From NCBI GenBank assembly GCA_016716065.1, contig JADJXA010000002.1, forward strand, positions 620,001-684,000: a stretch of 64,000 nucleotides of DNA, written 5' to 3'. The translations under genes were made by a program, and so were the position numbers. The stretch comes from Candidatus Leptovillus gracilis. GTDB taxonomy: Bacteria > Chloroflexota > Anaerolineae > Promineifilales > Promineifilaceae. Under the pieces are notes generated by a model. That model was not told the origin of the DNA and made no database searches. It saw only the letters and a list, made by a program, of their open reading frames with translations. Shown here in pieces: positions 44,589-53,240 of this stretch (the stretch's first letter is position 1; every line of letters begins with the position of its first letter).

Positions 44589-45385
44589 ACCTGGGATTGG
44601 AAGGGAAAGCAGCATTGGTCGTCGCGTCGTCTACCGGTTTAGGTCTGGCGGTGGCGCGGCAGTTGGTTCTGGAGGGGGCAAAGGTGGCCCTATGTGGCCG
44701 GTCGGCGGAGCGATTGGCTGAGGCGGCGGCTGAATTGCAGGCGTTGGCGGGAGAGGGGGAAACGGCCGTTCTTGCCATTCCCTGTGACGTCACCGACGCT
44801 GACCAGATAACCGGTTTGGTAGAACAAACCGCCGCCGCCTTTGGCGGCCTGGACATCCTCATCACCAATGCTGGTGGGCCGCCCGGTGGCACGTTTGACA
44901 CCACCGACCTGGCCGCCTGGCGCAGCGCCATAGACCTGACGCTGATGAGTGTGGTACATCTGGTGAAGGCCGCGCTGCCCCACCTGCGGCGCAGTTCCGC
45001 TCCGGCCATCCTCACCGTCACCAGCGTCTCGGTGAAGCAGCCGATTGCCGGGCTGCTGCTGTCCAACGTGTTGCGCCCCGGTGTGGTCGGCCTGACCAAA
45101 AGTCTGGCCCTGGAATTGGCCCCGGAGAACATCCGCGTCAACTCCATCTTGCCCGGCTGGACAGCAACGGATCGCGTCAACCACATCTTTGAATACCGCG
45201 CCGCCACCAACGGCACGACGGTGGAAATCGAACGGGCAAAAATCACCCATTCTATTCCGATGGGGCGCATGGCCCGGCCGGAAGAATTTGGCAACGTGGC
45301 CGCGTTTTTGGTTTCCCCGGCCGCCAGCTATGTCACCGGGGTGATGATTCAGGTGGACGGCGGCAGTTATGTCGGGCTGTTGTAA
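44585..45385 (+). CDS. Short-chain dehydrogenase/reductase family protein with altered catalytic residues
   Basis: A 266-aa Rossmann protein: nucleotide loop ASSTGLGLAVARQL, NAGGPPGG, and the C-terminal QVDGGSYVGLL. The usual active site YxxxK is replaced: aligned on GLTKSLALEL the segment reads SNVLR, giving Ser for Tyr and Arg for Lys, while the catalytic Ser region (TVTSVSVKQP) is kept. A divergent SDR subfamily with this change is known, so this is likely native rather than damage, but ordinary alcohol/ketone reduction is doubtful. Co-translated with mce. Confidence 0.88.
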   Translation: MNLGLEGKAALVVASSTGLGLAVARQLVLEGAKVALCGRSAERLAEAAAELQALAGEGETAVLAIPCDVTDADQITGLVEQTAAAFGGLDILITNAGGPPGGTFDTTDLAAWRSAIDLTLMSVVHLVKAALPHLRRSSAPAILTVTSVSVKQPIAGLLLSNVLRPGVVGLTKSLALELAPENIRVNSILPGWTATDRVNHIFEYRAATNGTTVEIERAKITHSIPMGRMARPEEFGNVAAFLVSPAASYVTGVMIQVDGGSYVGLL

Positions 45386-45446
45386 GCCGTAAGCTGTTTA
45401 CGCTTTACAACGCCGCCGCATCCGTGAAAATCCGGGCCCGATTCTT

Positions 45447-46205
45447 TTAAATTTCTGTGTCCCCCACATCGCTGTGGTGAACTTCTTCCGACTGAGCGCG
45501 GATTTCGATGGGGCCAAACAGCTCTGGTTGGCGGGCTTGTGCTTCGCGTTGTTTGATGAGTTCCAGCACAGCCAACAGTGTCACCGAAATTTCGACGCGC
45601 GAGCTTTCGGGCGACAACATTTCCTGGAACAAGAAGGGGGTGGGCTGTTTCAGCCGCCAGCGCAGCCGTTTCATCTGCCCTTCGATGGTAATCTGGCGCG
45701 GCTGGATGATGGCCACGCTTTCTTCCATGTTTTCGACACGAGAGAGGACATCACGCACGGCCGTTACCAGACTGTTTAGCGTGATGCCGGTCATATCCAG
45801 CCGCCCTTCCAATTTGGGCGGCGGGGCCACGCGCAAATAAGCGCGCAAGTTTTGCTCTTCTCGCTGGTGCAGCCAATTGGCCGCCTGCTTAAATTGCTTG
45901 TACTGCCGCAGTTGGCGCACCAACGCCTCGGCCGGGTCTTCTTCTTCCTCGGCGCTGCGGTACTGTGCCGGCGTTTGTGGCAGCAGGGCGCGGCTCTTGA
46001 TCAGCGCCAGACGCGCACCAATCACCAGGAAATCTATCAATTCCTCCAGCCGTTCTTCCTTGAGCTGCTCCACCTGGGCCAGATATTGACCGGTGATTTG
46101 CCTGAGGGAAACGGCCGTAATGTCCAATTCCTCTCGCTCAATCAAGTGCAGCAGTAAATCCAGCGGCCCGGCGAAGGCGGGTAGGTCTATCTGGTATTGT
46201 TTCAT
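45447..46205 (-). CDS. scpA: Segregation and condensation protein A
   Basis: Kleisin that bridges SMC heads together with ScpB. 252 aa from the ATG at 46203-46205. MKQYQIDLPAFAGPLDLLLHLIEREELDI is the diagnostic N-terminus that binds the SMC neck; the C-terminal winged helix lies around FQEMLSPESSRVEISVTLLAVLELIKQ. The bases before the start are a GTCAATC heptamer tract, so there is no Shine-Dalgarno; the message is probably leaderless or uses the repeat as leader. ScpB and SMC are not in the window. Confidence 0.93.
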   Translation of the reverse strand: MKQYQIDLPAFAGPLDLLLHLIEREELDITAVSLRQITGQYLAQVEQLKEERLEELIDFLVIGARLALIKSRALLPQTPAQYRSAEEEEDPAEALVRQLRQYKQFKQAANWLHQREEQNLRAYLRVAPPPKLEGRLDMTGITLNSLVTAVRDVLSRVENMEESVAIIQPRQITIEGQMKRLRWRLKQPTPFLFQEMLSPESSRVEISVTLLAVLELIKQREAQARQPELFGPIEIRAQSEEVHHSDVGDTEI

Positions 46206-46206
46206 A

Positions 46207-46259
46207 GTCGTCAATCGTCAATCCTTCGGCAAGCTCAGGATCAATCGTCAACCGTCAAT
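46207..46259. repeat. GTCAATC heptamer tracts between scpA and the MutS-like gene
   Basis: CGTCAATCGTCAATC (46209-46223), a spacer with AAGCTCAGGA, then ATCAATCGTCAACCGTCAAT. It makes up the whole gap and supplies the last codons and stop of the MutS-like gene (Pro-Ile-Asp-Gly) on one side and the upstream region of scpA on the other. Confidence 0.75.
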
Positions 46260-48071
46260 GGGCAGGCCGGCCAGGCGCATGATTTTCAGGGCATTGGTGG
46301 TGGGGCAGGGGCCGGGGCGCAGGGTGTAATCGAAGACCATCTGCCCATCGCGCACGTCGTCGCGGAAATGGAAATTATGCACGGCCGTACGCTCTTCGGC
46401 TAGTTTTACCAGTTCCAGGTCGTGGGTGGCAATCAGCCCCACGCCGCGCCGCCCGACAACTGCCCGCACAAACGATCGGCTGCCGATGAGCCGCTCTCGG
46501 TTGTTGGTCCCCCGGAAAATCTCGTCAATCAAGAAGAACAACGGCCGTTCGTCCTCATCGTCTAATGCCGCCAACAAGCCCTGCAAACGGCGCACCTCGG
46601 CATAAAAATAAGAAAACCCATCGGTCACCGAATCGGCGACGCGGATGGAGGTGTAGAGGCGAAACAGCCGCGTCTGGAAGGATTGGGCGGCCACCGGCCC
46701 ACCGGCGTAGGCCAGTGCCAGATTCACGCCCAAAGCGCGCAAAAACGAACTTTTCCCGGCCATATTGGAGCCGGTAATAATGCCCACATCGCCCAGATGG
46801 TTGATGCAAAAATCGTTGCCAACTCGTTCTGCATCGCCAATCAGCGGATGGCCGACGGCCGTTGCCAGCAGCAGCGGCTCGCCCTCAGCCACAACCCGGG
46901 GATAAACGGCCTCCGGGTTCAGATAGGCAAAGGTCGCCAGGCTGTTGACCGCTTCCAACTCGAACCAGCGGTCTAACCAACTGGGCAGCCGCTTTTGCAG
47001 CGCCGCCCGGCACTGCCCCAACCGGTAGGCCGCGTACAGATCCCAGGGCATGAAGGCGTTCAGCCACAACCAGAGAAAGGGATTCTGGCGCAGCCCGGCC
47101 AGAGCCAAGACTTTGGTCACTTCGCGTAGATGGCGCGACGGCCGTTCCACCGGGTCTAAAAATGGGGCGCATAACGCCGTCACCCGCTGCCGCCGTCCAT
47201 AGCGATAGGTCTCCAAAAAGCCAAACACCAGACCCAGGCGGCGCAAATTGGTTTCCAAAAAATAGGCGTCGGCAAAAAGCGGGGCGGCGTCGCCAAAGCG
47301 TGTGGCAAAAATCAGGCCATAGAGCAGCCAGGAGAAGGGCCATAACGCTGGCAGCACGCCAGCCAGATTTAGCGCCAACAAGGTGATGTTGACCAGCGAC
47401 AGAGCGGCCAAGAGCCATAAAACGGGTCGCAGCGCGGCCGTGTCACGGCCGTTTGCCAGCCAATCCAAAACAGGCTGACCGGCCCATTTTTCGTCGGCAG
47501 TGGCCTGGGTGGCTGCCAGACTCAGCCGGTCGCGGAAACGGGGCATGGCCGCCAGTTCGGCCACCAGCGGCTGCCGGGCGGCGATGGTCGCCAACTGCGG
47601 GTCGGTTTCCAGCAGCCAGTTTTGCAGGCGGGCGCTGCCTTCCTGCGACACGGCCGTATCCAACAAATGCAGCAGCGACCGCTCGCCCAACAGGTCCAGG
47701 TCCAGGGCAAAGGGATGCTCCAGGCGGGGCGGTGTGGGTGGGGCGGGGATGGTGGCCCAATCCAGGGTCATGCGCGCCACATGGGTTTGCTTCAGCCGCC
47801 GCCAGATGGTGTGCCGGGCGCTGGCCGCCTCGATGATGCGGTGGGCGCGTACCAGGAGGATAAACGGGATGAGGGCAGCGGCCGTCACGACCGCCCAGGC
47901 CCCAATCCCCCAATTGAACAGGGTGAGGACGGAGAGAATGACGGCCGTGAGAAACGCCGCTAACCGCCACCGGGCCAACCGGTCGCTGGCAAGGCGCAGC
48001 GCTGCCAGACGGCCGTCCAATCGGGCAATCTGGCGCCCCAGCGCGCTGCATCGAGCTTCTTTAGGCGTCAT
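46248..48071 (-). CDS. MutS-like ATPase with membrane helices
   Basis: A 607-aa protein with a C-terminal MutS ATPase: Walker A GIITGSNMAGKSSFLR, Walker B FFLIDEIFRGTNNRER, then LIATHDLELVKL. The N-terminal mismatch-recognition domain of MutS1 is absent; two hydrophobic regions (about residues 41-80 and ~240-290) look like membrane helices. This resembles the small MutS-related family found in Bacteroidetes and Chloroflexota, with unknown role; it need not be mismatch repair. The ATG at 48069-48071 is chosen, since the longer frame begins with a heptamer-repeat translation (GRQGDKEMGRRGDR). Confidence 0.87.
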   Translation of the reverse strand: MTPKEARCSALGRQIARLDGRLAALRLASDRLARWRLAAFLTAVILSVLTLFNWGIGAWAVVTAAALIPFILLVRAHRIIEAASARHTIWRRLKQTHVARMTLDWATIPAPPTPPRLEHPFALDLDLLGERSLLHLLDTAVSQEGSARLQNWLLETDPQLATIAARQPLVAELAAMPRFRDRLSLAATQATADEKWAGQPVLDWLANGRDTAALRPVLWLLAALSLVNITLLALNLAGVLPALWPFSWLLYGLIFATRFGDAAPLFADAYFLETNLRRLGLVFGFLETYRYGRRQRVTALCAPFLDPVERPSRHLREVTKVLALAGLRQNPFLWLWLNAFMPWDLYAAYRLGQCRAALQKRLPSWLDRWFELEAVNSLATFAYLNPEAVYPRVVAEGEPLLLATAVGHPLIGDAERVGNDFCINHLGDVGIITGSNMAGKSSFLRALGVNLALAYAGGPVAAQSFQTRLFRLYTSIRVADSVTDGFSYFYAEVRRLQGLLAALDDEDERPLFFLIDEIFRGTNNRERLIGSRSFVRAVVGRRGVGLIATHDLELVKLAEERTAVHNFHFRDDVRDGQMVFDYTLRPGPCPTTNALKIMRLAGLPIDG

Positions 48072-48084
48072 ATTCGTTGTCACC

Positions 48085-48131
48085 CTGTCTCCCCGTCTCC
48101 CCATCTCCTTGTCTCCTTGTCTCCCCATCTC
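48085..48131. repeat. (GTCTCCC)n heptamer tract upstream of the MutS-like gene
   Basis: Tandem TGTCTCC, CCGTCTC, CCCATCT-type units, about six in all, with a 7-base period. It lies between the start of the MutS-like gene and the stop of the M23 gene (48134). Confidence 0.8.
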
Positions 48132-48133
48132 GC

Positions 48134-49903
48134 TCATTTGCCTAACAAAATGCGCTCCAGCCAGTAGCGCGTCTCTACCGGGCGCAGATATTGGCCGACG
48201 TAATGATCGCCCAGCCAAAGTTCAAAATGCAGGTGGGCGTCAGCTTCGGCGCTTTCCAGCGAGGCGGGCGAGCCGGAATTACCCACTGTGCCGAGAAGTT
48301 GTCCCTGGGCAATGGGCTGCCCCTCCTGAATGCCGTAGGCGATGCTGTTCAGATGAATATAACGCGACACCAGGCCGCCGGTATGTTCAATCCACACCTG
48401 CCGCCCGCGGTAAAAATCCAGCCCGGCTTCCGAGGTATAGCCCAACTGCTGCGATTCTGTCTGCCAGGCGAAAAAATCGGCCGGGAAGGGCGGGGCGTAA
48501 TCCAGCGTGGCCCGAATCACGGTGCCATCAGCGGCGGCATATACGGGCGAATCGAGCCGCCAGTAAAAGTCTGCGCCCTGATGGACGCCCAGGCGGTAAT
48601 GGCGCGGCGCGCCGGGCATTTGCAAGTCGCGGGCGGCCAAATTGGGGCCGATGGGCGAAACGAAACCATCAATCCCGGCCAGGAAGTCTGGGTCGTGGGG
48701 CTGCGCGCCGCTGAGGGGTGTTCCACCGCCGATGGCCGCCAACTGCTGCGGCTGGTTGGCGAAGTAAAGTCGGTCGCGGCCGGCCAGCAGCAGGTCGCCC
48801 TGGGGGGTGAGGCCAATGGCGCTGACGGCCGTTGGCATCTGCCAGAGTTGCAGCAGCCGGCCGGAATCGGCGGCCAACACCAGCAGACGACGGCCGTTTT
48901 CATCTAACACGTAGACGGCCGTTTCATCGGCCAATACCTGGCGCGGTTGGTGGATGATGGCGGGTGGGCGAAAACTGGTGACGCTGGCCGTGTCGCGGTA
49001 CAGGCGCAGGCTGCCGCTCTCAGTATCCATTGCCTGAAGCAGCACGTAGACGCTGCCCCCGCTGGCGACCAGGTCTACGCCCCGTTCTTCGGGCAGCACC
49101 CAGAGCGCCTGCTGTGCGCCATTGGCATACAGCAAGACATAATCATAGCTGGTTTCCAGGAGGTAACGGCCGTTGGCCGCCCCATCCAGCGCCACGTAAT
49201 AATGGCTGGATTTGTCGCTGATCGGCCGGTCGTAGCGGTCCAGCGCCCAGGTTTGGCTGCCCCAATCGCGCCGGTATACATCGCCGGCGCGGTCTAGCGC
49301 CAGCAGGCCATCGGGCGCGGCGAACAGGTCCAGCGGCTCCAGCACGGTAACGCCCTCCACCACATCGCCGGGAGCCAGCACAATTTCTGGCGGCGCAGGC
49401 TGCGCCAGGTTCAGGGCCAACACGCGCCCGCCATCCAGCAGGTAGGCCACATCTTGCCCCATCCCTACTACCAGAGCCAATGGATGAATGAAGCTGTCGG
49501 CGGTGTACTGCCAGAGGCCGGTATTGGTCGGTTCGGGGCGGATGAGTTCGGCGTTGAAGGCGACGGCCGTTTGTCCCAGGTTGTCGTCAGGTGGATTAGC
49601 GAAGGTGGGCGGTGGGGGGACGGGCGTGGCGGTGGCGACGGCCGTCGGCGCGGTGGTAGGGGTGGCCGGCGGCGTTAAGGTGGCCGGTGGCGGGTAGGCA
49701 GTGGCCGGTGGCGAGTGATGGGTGGCGGTAGGCGGGTAGGCTGTTGGTATCGGGGAGGAGGCGGGTGGCGTGTTGCTGGCGGCGATGGCCGGGCGACAGG
49801 CGGTGATGGTTAGCAGCGCCAGCAGCCAGAGCAGCGGACGCAAAGGGTATTGCGGTGTTTGTATCACAGTCGGGATTGTAGACCAGTTTGCTGAATTGAC
49901 CAC
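48134..49903 (-). CDS. Lipoprotein with beta-propeller and C-terminal M23 peptidase domain
   Basis: A secreted 589-aa protein, or 577 from an alternative GTG at 49867. The signal LLWLLALLTITAC gives a clear lipobox (ITAC), then a long Pro/Thr-rich linker (to ~110). Residues ~130-430 have repeated blade-like motifs (VLALDRAGDVYRR, VYVLDENGRRLLVLA), a beta-propeller. The C-terminal part (~440-589) is a lysostaphin-type M23 domain: HQGADFYW and HLHFELW supply the zinc ligands. It would cut peptidoglycan cross-links. The paralogue at 58.5-60.3 kb has the two domains in the opposite order. Confidence 0.87.
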   Translation of the reverse strand: MVNSANWSTIPTVIQTPQYPLRPLLWLLALLTITACRPAIAASNTPPASSPIPTAYPPTATHHSPPATAYPPPATLTPPATPTTAPTAVATATPVPPPPTFANPPDDNLGQTAVAFNAELIRPEPTNTGLWQYTADSFIHPLALVVGMGQDVAYLLDGGRVLALNLAQPAPPEIVLAPGDVVEGVTVLEPLDLFAAPDGLLALDRAGDVYRRDWGSQTWALDRYDRPISDKSSHYYVALDGAANGRYLLETSYDYVLLYANGAQQALWVLPEERGVDLVASGGSVYVLLQAMDTESGSLRLYRDTASVTSFRPPAIIHQPRQVLADETAVYVLDENGRRLLVLAADSGRLLQLWQMPTAVSAIGLTPQGDLLLAGRDRLYFANQPQQLAAIGGGTPLSGAQPHDPDFLAGIDGFVSPIGPNLAARDLQMPGAPRHYRLGVHQGADFYWRLDSPVYAAADGTVIRATLDYAPPFPADFFAWQTESQQLGYTSEAGLDFYRGRQVWIEHTGGLVSRYIHLNSIAYGIQEGQPIAQGQLLGTVGNSGSPASLESAEADAHLHFELWLGDHYVGQYLRPVETRYWLERILLGK

Positions 49904-49938
49904 AGGGCACAGCCGGCATATCTTACGGCCGTTACCGT

Positions 49939-50041
49939 GATTAGTATTCAGTATTCAGTAATCAGTGATCAGTTATCATGACCCGTTTCCCGTCGGCGTT
50001 ACCTCTGCAAAACGCGCACTGAACAGTGAACAGTGAACATT
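49939..50041. repeat. Inverted TTCAGTA heptamer tracts between two operons
   Basis: GTATTCAGTATTCAGTAATC and following units (49942-49975) face GCACTGAACAGTGAACAGTG (50019-50038). It fills the 150-base gap between the ROK gene stop and the M23 start. Confidence 0.75.
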
Positions 50042-50053
50042 ATTAGCTGTCGG

Positions 50054-50977
50054 TCATCCATCATGTGCCAGACTGATGGCGCCCCACAGCGGCGCGTCGT
50101 CGCCGAGGGTGGCCGCAACGATATCGAAGTGGAATTCGGGCAGGGCGGTGGCGACGGCCGTTTGCCGCACCACATCCCACCACAGGTCGCCGGACTTGGT
50201 GACGCCGCCGCCCAGGATGAAGCGCTGCGGGTTGATCAAGTTGGCGGCGTGTCCGAGTCCTATACCCAACGCCCATGCCCCGCGCCGCAATATCGCGCGG
50301 GCATCGGGCTGGCCTTGCGTGGCCAATTCGGCCACCTGCTGCCCGGTGAGAGGCTCAGTCTGCCTGATAATGCCGCGAGCCGCCAAATCCTGGGCCATGT
50401 AGGGGCCGGAAGCCAGCCGTTCGACGCAGCCCCGTTTGCCACAGAGACACTGTGGCCCGGCCGGATCGGCGACGGTGTGGCCGATTTCGCCGGCCAGCCC
50501 TTGATGACCGCGCCAGGGACGGCCGTTGAGAATCCAGCCGCCGCCCACGCCAGTGCTGACGGTGACGTACAGCAGGCTGTCCACACCCCGCCCCGCGCCG
50601 AAATGATATTCGCCCAGGGCGGCGGTGTTGGCGTCGTTGTCCACGCGGGTGGGCGCGGCGAAGGTCTCTTCGAGGATGGCTTGCAGCGGGGTGTTGGTCC
50701 AGCCGGGCACGTGGTGGGAGAGGTAGACTGTGCCGGTCTGATGGTTGACCGGGCCACCAAAACTGACGCCGATAGCGAACGGCCGTTGCCCACTGGACAA
50801 TTCCCGCCCCAGCCGGATCATCGTCGCAATATCGTAGGCCGCGTCTGCGCCAGGCGGCGAAAGGACGCGCCGCCGCGCTTGCCAGGCCGTCTCGCCCACC
50901 GCCAGACGCGCCGCCGATAGTTTTGTGCCGCCAAAATCAAACGCCAGGTAGTAGGGAGCTGTAGGATGGGAGGTCAT
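50054..50977 (-). CDS. ROK-family sugar kinase (glucokinase-like)
   Basis: ATP-dependent hexose kinase of 307 aa from the ATG at 50975-50977. ATP-binding loop YLAFDFGGTKLSAARL, catalytic DNDANTAALGEY, sugar-binding STGVGGGWILNG and GEIGHTV, and the ROK zinc site CLCGKRGCVE. No HTH domain, so it is an enzyme and not a repressor. The HAD phosphatase gene precedes it on the same strand. Glucose is the usual substrate, but this is inferred. Confidence 0.92.
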   Translation of the reverse strand: MTSHPTAPYYLAFDFGGTKLSAARLAVGETAWQARRRVLSPPGADAAYDIATMIRLGRELSSGQRPFAIGVSFGGPVNHQTGTVYLSHHVPGWTNTPLQAILEETFAAPTRVDNDANTAALGEYHFGAGRGVDSLLYVTVSTGVGGGWILNGRPWRGHQGLAGEIGHTVADPAGPQCLCGKRGCVERLASGPYMAQDLAARGIIRQTEPLTGQQVAELATQGQPDARAILRRGAWALGIGLGHAANLINPQRFILGGGVTKSGDLWWDVVRQTAVATALPEFHFDIVAATLGDDAPLWGAISLAHDG

Positions 50978-50996
50978 GGGCAGGTAATCGTTCTTG

Positions 50997-51017
50997 GGGC
51001 GATTTTCCAAATCGCCC
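50997..51017. other. 9-bp hairpin between the HAD and ROK genes
   Basis: GGGCGATTT and AAATCGCCC around a TCC loop, 22 bases past the HAD stop. No T-run, so probably an RNA stability element or short dispersed palindrome rather than a terminator. Confidence 0.5.
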
Positions 51018-51039
51018 TACAACCGCACACCAAACTCGT

Positions 51040-51846
51040 TCAGACGTTCAACACAAACCGCTCAATGGCTTCGGCGACGCCGCTGTGGTTGTTGTCGGCG
51101 GTGACATAATCGGCGACAGCTTTGACGGTGGACTTGGCGTTGCCCATGGCCACACCGACGCCGGCCATTTGCAGCATTTCCAGGTCATTTTCGCCATCGC
51201 CAATGGCTAACATGGCCGATGGCGGGATGCCCAGGTCGGCCAGCAGCCGCTGCACGCCGCGCCCTTTAGACGCGCCGGGCGGTAGAATCTCGATGTAACC
51301 AGACACCGCCTGGGTGACGACGGCGCGGTCGCCCAGCAGGTCTGTGAGGCGGCGGCGGGTGACGTCGTTGTTTTGTTCGTCGCTGACGAGGAACTTGTTG
51401 ATGCGCAGCCCGTCTATCTGCGCCAGAAAGGGGCCGATGACCTGGGGTAGGGGTTCGTGGTACTGTTCGTGCAGGCGGTGGCTGTAGGGGTTGTCGTAGG
51501 CGGTGAAGATGTTGCTGCCGCAGTAGGCGTGGTGGGCAAGCTGTTGTTGTAGGGCAAAGGTGATGGCTTGCACGGACGTTTCCTGATCCAACCATGTTTC
51601 ATGGCGCACTGAGCCATCGGCGTTGTGGATGACGAGGCCCTGGGTGAAAACGCCGGGACTGGATATGCCTAGTTGGGGCAGCAGCGCCACGGCCGAACTG
51701 CGGGTTTTGCCGGTTGCCAGGATGACCTGGACGTTTTGGGCAACGGCCGTTCGCACCGCCCAGGTGTTACGCGGCGAAACAGTCCCATCATCAGAAAGCA
51801 GTGTGCCGTCGAGATCGAGGGCGATTAATTGGATGCGAGGTGACAT
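51040..51846 (-). CDS. Cof-type HAD phosphatase
   Basis: A 268-aa haloacid-dehalogenase phosphatase of subfamily IIB. Motif I is ALDLDGTLLSDDG, motif II LATGKTR, motif III Lys in ASKGRGVQRLL, and motif IV GDGENDLEMLQMAGVGVAMGNA; the cap domain occupies ~85-195. Substrates are usually sugar phosphates or nucleotide precursors. Start ATG at 51844-51846 is chosen as MSPRIQLIALDLDG; the longer frame adds 16 residues without homology. Confidence 0.92.
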   Translation of the reverse strand: MSPRIQLIALDLDGTLLSDDGTVSPRNTWAVRTAVAQNVQVILATGKTRSSAVALLPQLGISSPGVFTQGLVIHNADGSVRHETWLDQETSVQAITFALQQQLAHHAYCGSNIFTAYDNPYSHRLHEQYHEPLPQVIGPFLAQIDGLRINKFLVSDEQNNDVTRRRLTDLLGDRAVVTQAVSGYIEILPPGASKGRGVQRLLADLGIPPSAMLAIGDGENDLEMLQMAGVGVAMGNAKSTVKAVADYVTADNNHSGVAEAIERFVLNV

Positions 51847-52026
51847 GTGTGTGGTATCCTTCGAGGTTATTTGTACAACAGAATCCGCTTCCAAGTATAG
51901 CAGCCTGTGGGCCAGGTAAAACTTTTCGCACGGACATTGGGCGCACGGACGAGGAATATGAAAAAATGCTGGGAAACGGCCGTGTCCCCTCGCCCCACCT
52001 TTTAAAAGAGATTACAATGCGTGATT

Positions 52027-53133
52027 ATGAATTTTAATCGCGCAACCTGGCGTCATTTTGACATCTGGCTGACAGCGGCCGTGCTGCTGATAACCGCCTA
52101 TGGCATTCTGATGATTCGCAGCGCCGTCACCGGCGCGCCGGCTCTGCAACAACATCCACAGTTGCAGCTTCAATGGGCGGTGATCGGTTTTGTCGTCATG
52201 CTCGTTGTAGCGGCTATAGATTACCGTTTCTTCACGTCTTCCCATTGGTACATTTACGGCGCATTTGTGGCTGCGCTGCTGTTTGTCATCGTTGGTGGAC
52301 AAATTAACAACGACGCTCGTCGCTGGATCAGTCTGGGCTTCATCGAAATTCAGCCGTCTGAGTTTGGGCGTATTTTCCTGGCCATTACCTTTGCCCAATT
52401 TCTGGCGAGCCGCCAGCATCTCATGCATCGTTTCTCTAATACTATCCTTACCCTGCTGTACGTCGGTTTGCCAATCAGCCTGATTTTCCTTCAACCAGAC
52501 TTGGGGATGTCCATTCTATTCCTGGTTGTCTGGTTTGTGATGATCTGGTTGGCCGGTTTGCCACTGTCCCACTTTTTGATTTTGGCAGCTCTAGGCATCT
52601 CGGCGGCGGTTGTTATCTATCCCAACCTGGCTGCTTATCAGCAAGATCGTATCACCACTTTCTTGAACCCAGAAGCGGCCGATCCTGAATCTGTCTTTAA
52701 CGTGGACCAGGCAGAGGTGAGTGTGGGTACGGGTGGGCTGTTTGGCAAGGGCTATATGCAGGGTACACAGAGTCAGCTTGGTTTCTTGCGCGTGCAGCAC
52801 ACCGACTTTATTTTCTCTATGCTTACGGAAGAAATGGGCTTAATGTTTGGCGCGCTGCCTGTTTTGTTTGTGATGGGCTTTATTTTGCTGCGTATTCTGC
52901 GCGTCTCGCAGCTAACGCCTGACCCGGCCGGAAAGTATCTAACGGCCGGTATCGCGGCCATCCTCTTTTTCCAAACAGTGGTAAGCGTGGGTATGAATGT
53001 GCGCATTTTGCCCGTCACCGGTCTGACCCTGCCATTTGTTAGTTATGGCGGCAGCTCTTTGGTCACGTTGTTTATCGCCATTGGGATGGTGCAGTCTGTC
53101 CTGATGCGCCATCGTAAGCAGGATTTTGGATAG
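52027..53133 (+). CDS. rodA: Rod shape-determining protein RodA (SEDS family)
   Basis: Membrane peptidoglycan glycosyltransferase, 368 aa, with about ten helices. IQPSEFGRIFLAITFAQFLA and FLQPDLGMSILFLVVW carry the conserved SEDS residues, including the catalytic Asp in QPDLG; GTGGLFGKGYMQGTQSQLGFLRVQHTDFIFS and LPFVSYGGSSL are near the C-terminus. RodA is favoured over FtsW by the short cytoplasmic N-terminus. A GTG at 52021 could also initiate. No PBP2, mreB or ftsZ is nearby. Confidence 0.9.
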   Translation: MNFNRATWRHFDIWLTAAVLLITAYGILMIRSAVTGAPALQQHPQLQLQWAVIGFVVMLVVAAIDYRFFTSSHWYIYGAFVAALLFVIVGGQINNDARRWISLGFIEIQPSEFGRIFLAITFAQFLASRQHLMHRFSNTILTLLYVGLPISLIFLQPDLGMSILFLVVWFVMIWLAGLPLSHFLILAALGISAAVVIYPNLAAYQQDRITTFLNPEAADPESVFNVDQAEVSVGTGGLFGKGYMQGTQSQLGFLRVQHTDFIFSMLTEEMGLMFGALPVLFVMGFILLRILRVSQLTPDPAGKYLTAGIAAILFFQTVVSVGMNVRILPVTGLTLPFVSYGGSSLVTLFIAIGMVQSVLMRHRKQDFG

Positions 53134-53138
53134 TGTCC

Positions 53139-53196
53139 AGTGTTCAGTATTCAGTATTCAGTGACCAGTACACTGTACACTGAACACTGAACACTG
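53139..53196. repeat. Inverted TTCAGTA-family heptamer pair between rodA and gltX
   Basis: GTGTTCAGTATTCAGTATTC and one more unit (53139-53166) face ACACTGAACACTGAACACTG (53177-53196). It forms a long stem in the 107-base gap and may end rodA transcription. Confidence 0.8.
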
Positions 53197-53240
53197 TATA
53201 CTCCCCCCCTCTTAAAATTCCAAAAGGTGATTGTTTTCAT

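Noticed and set aside
47500..48714. 404-codon plus-strand frame opposite the MutS-like and M23 genes
   Set aside because: It spans two real minus-strand genes and the heptamer tract, and is Arg/Ser/Ala rich without domain signal.
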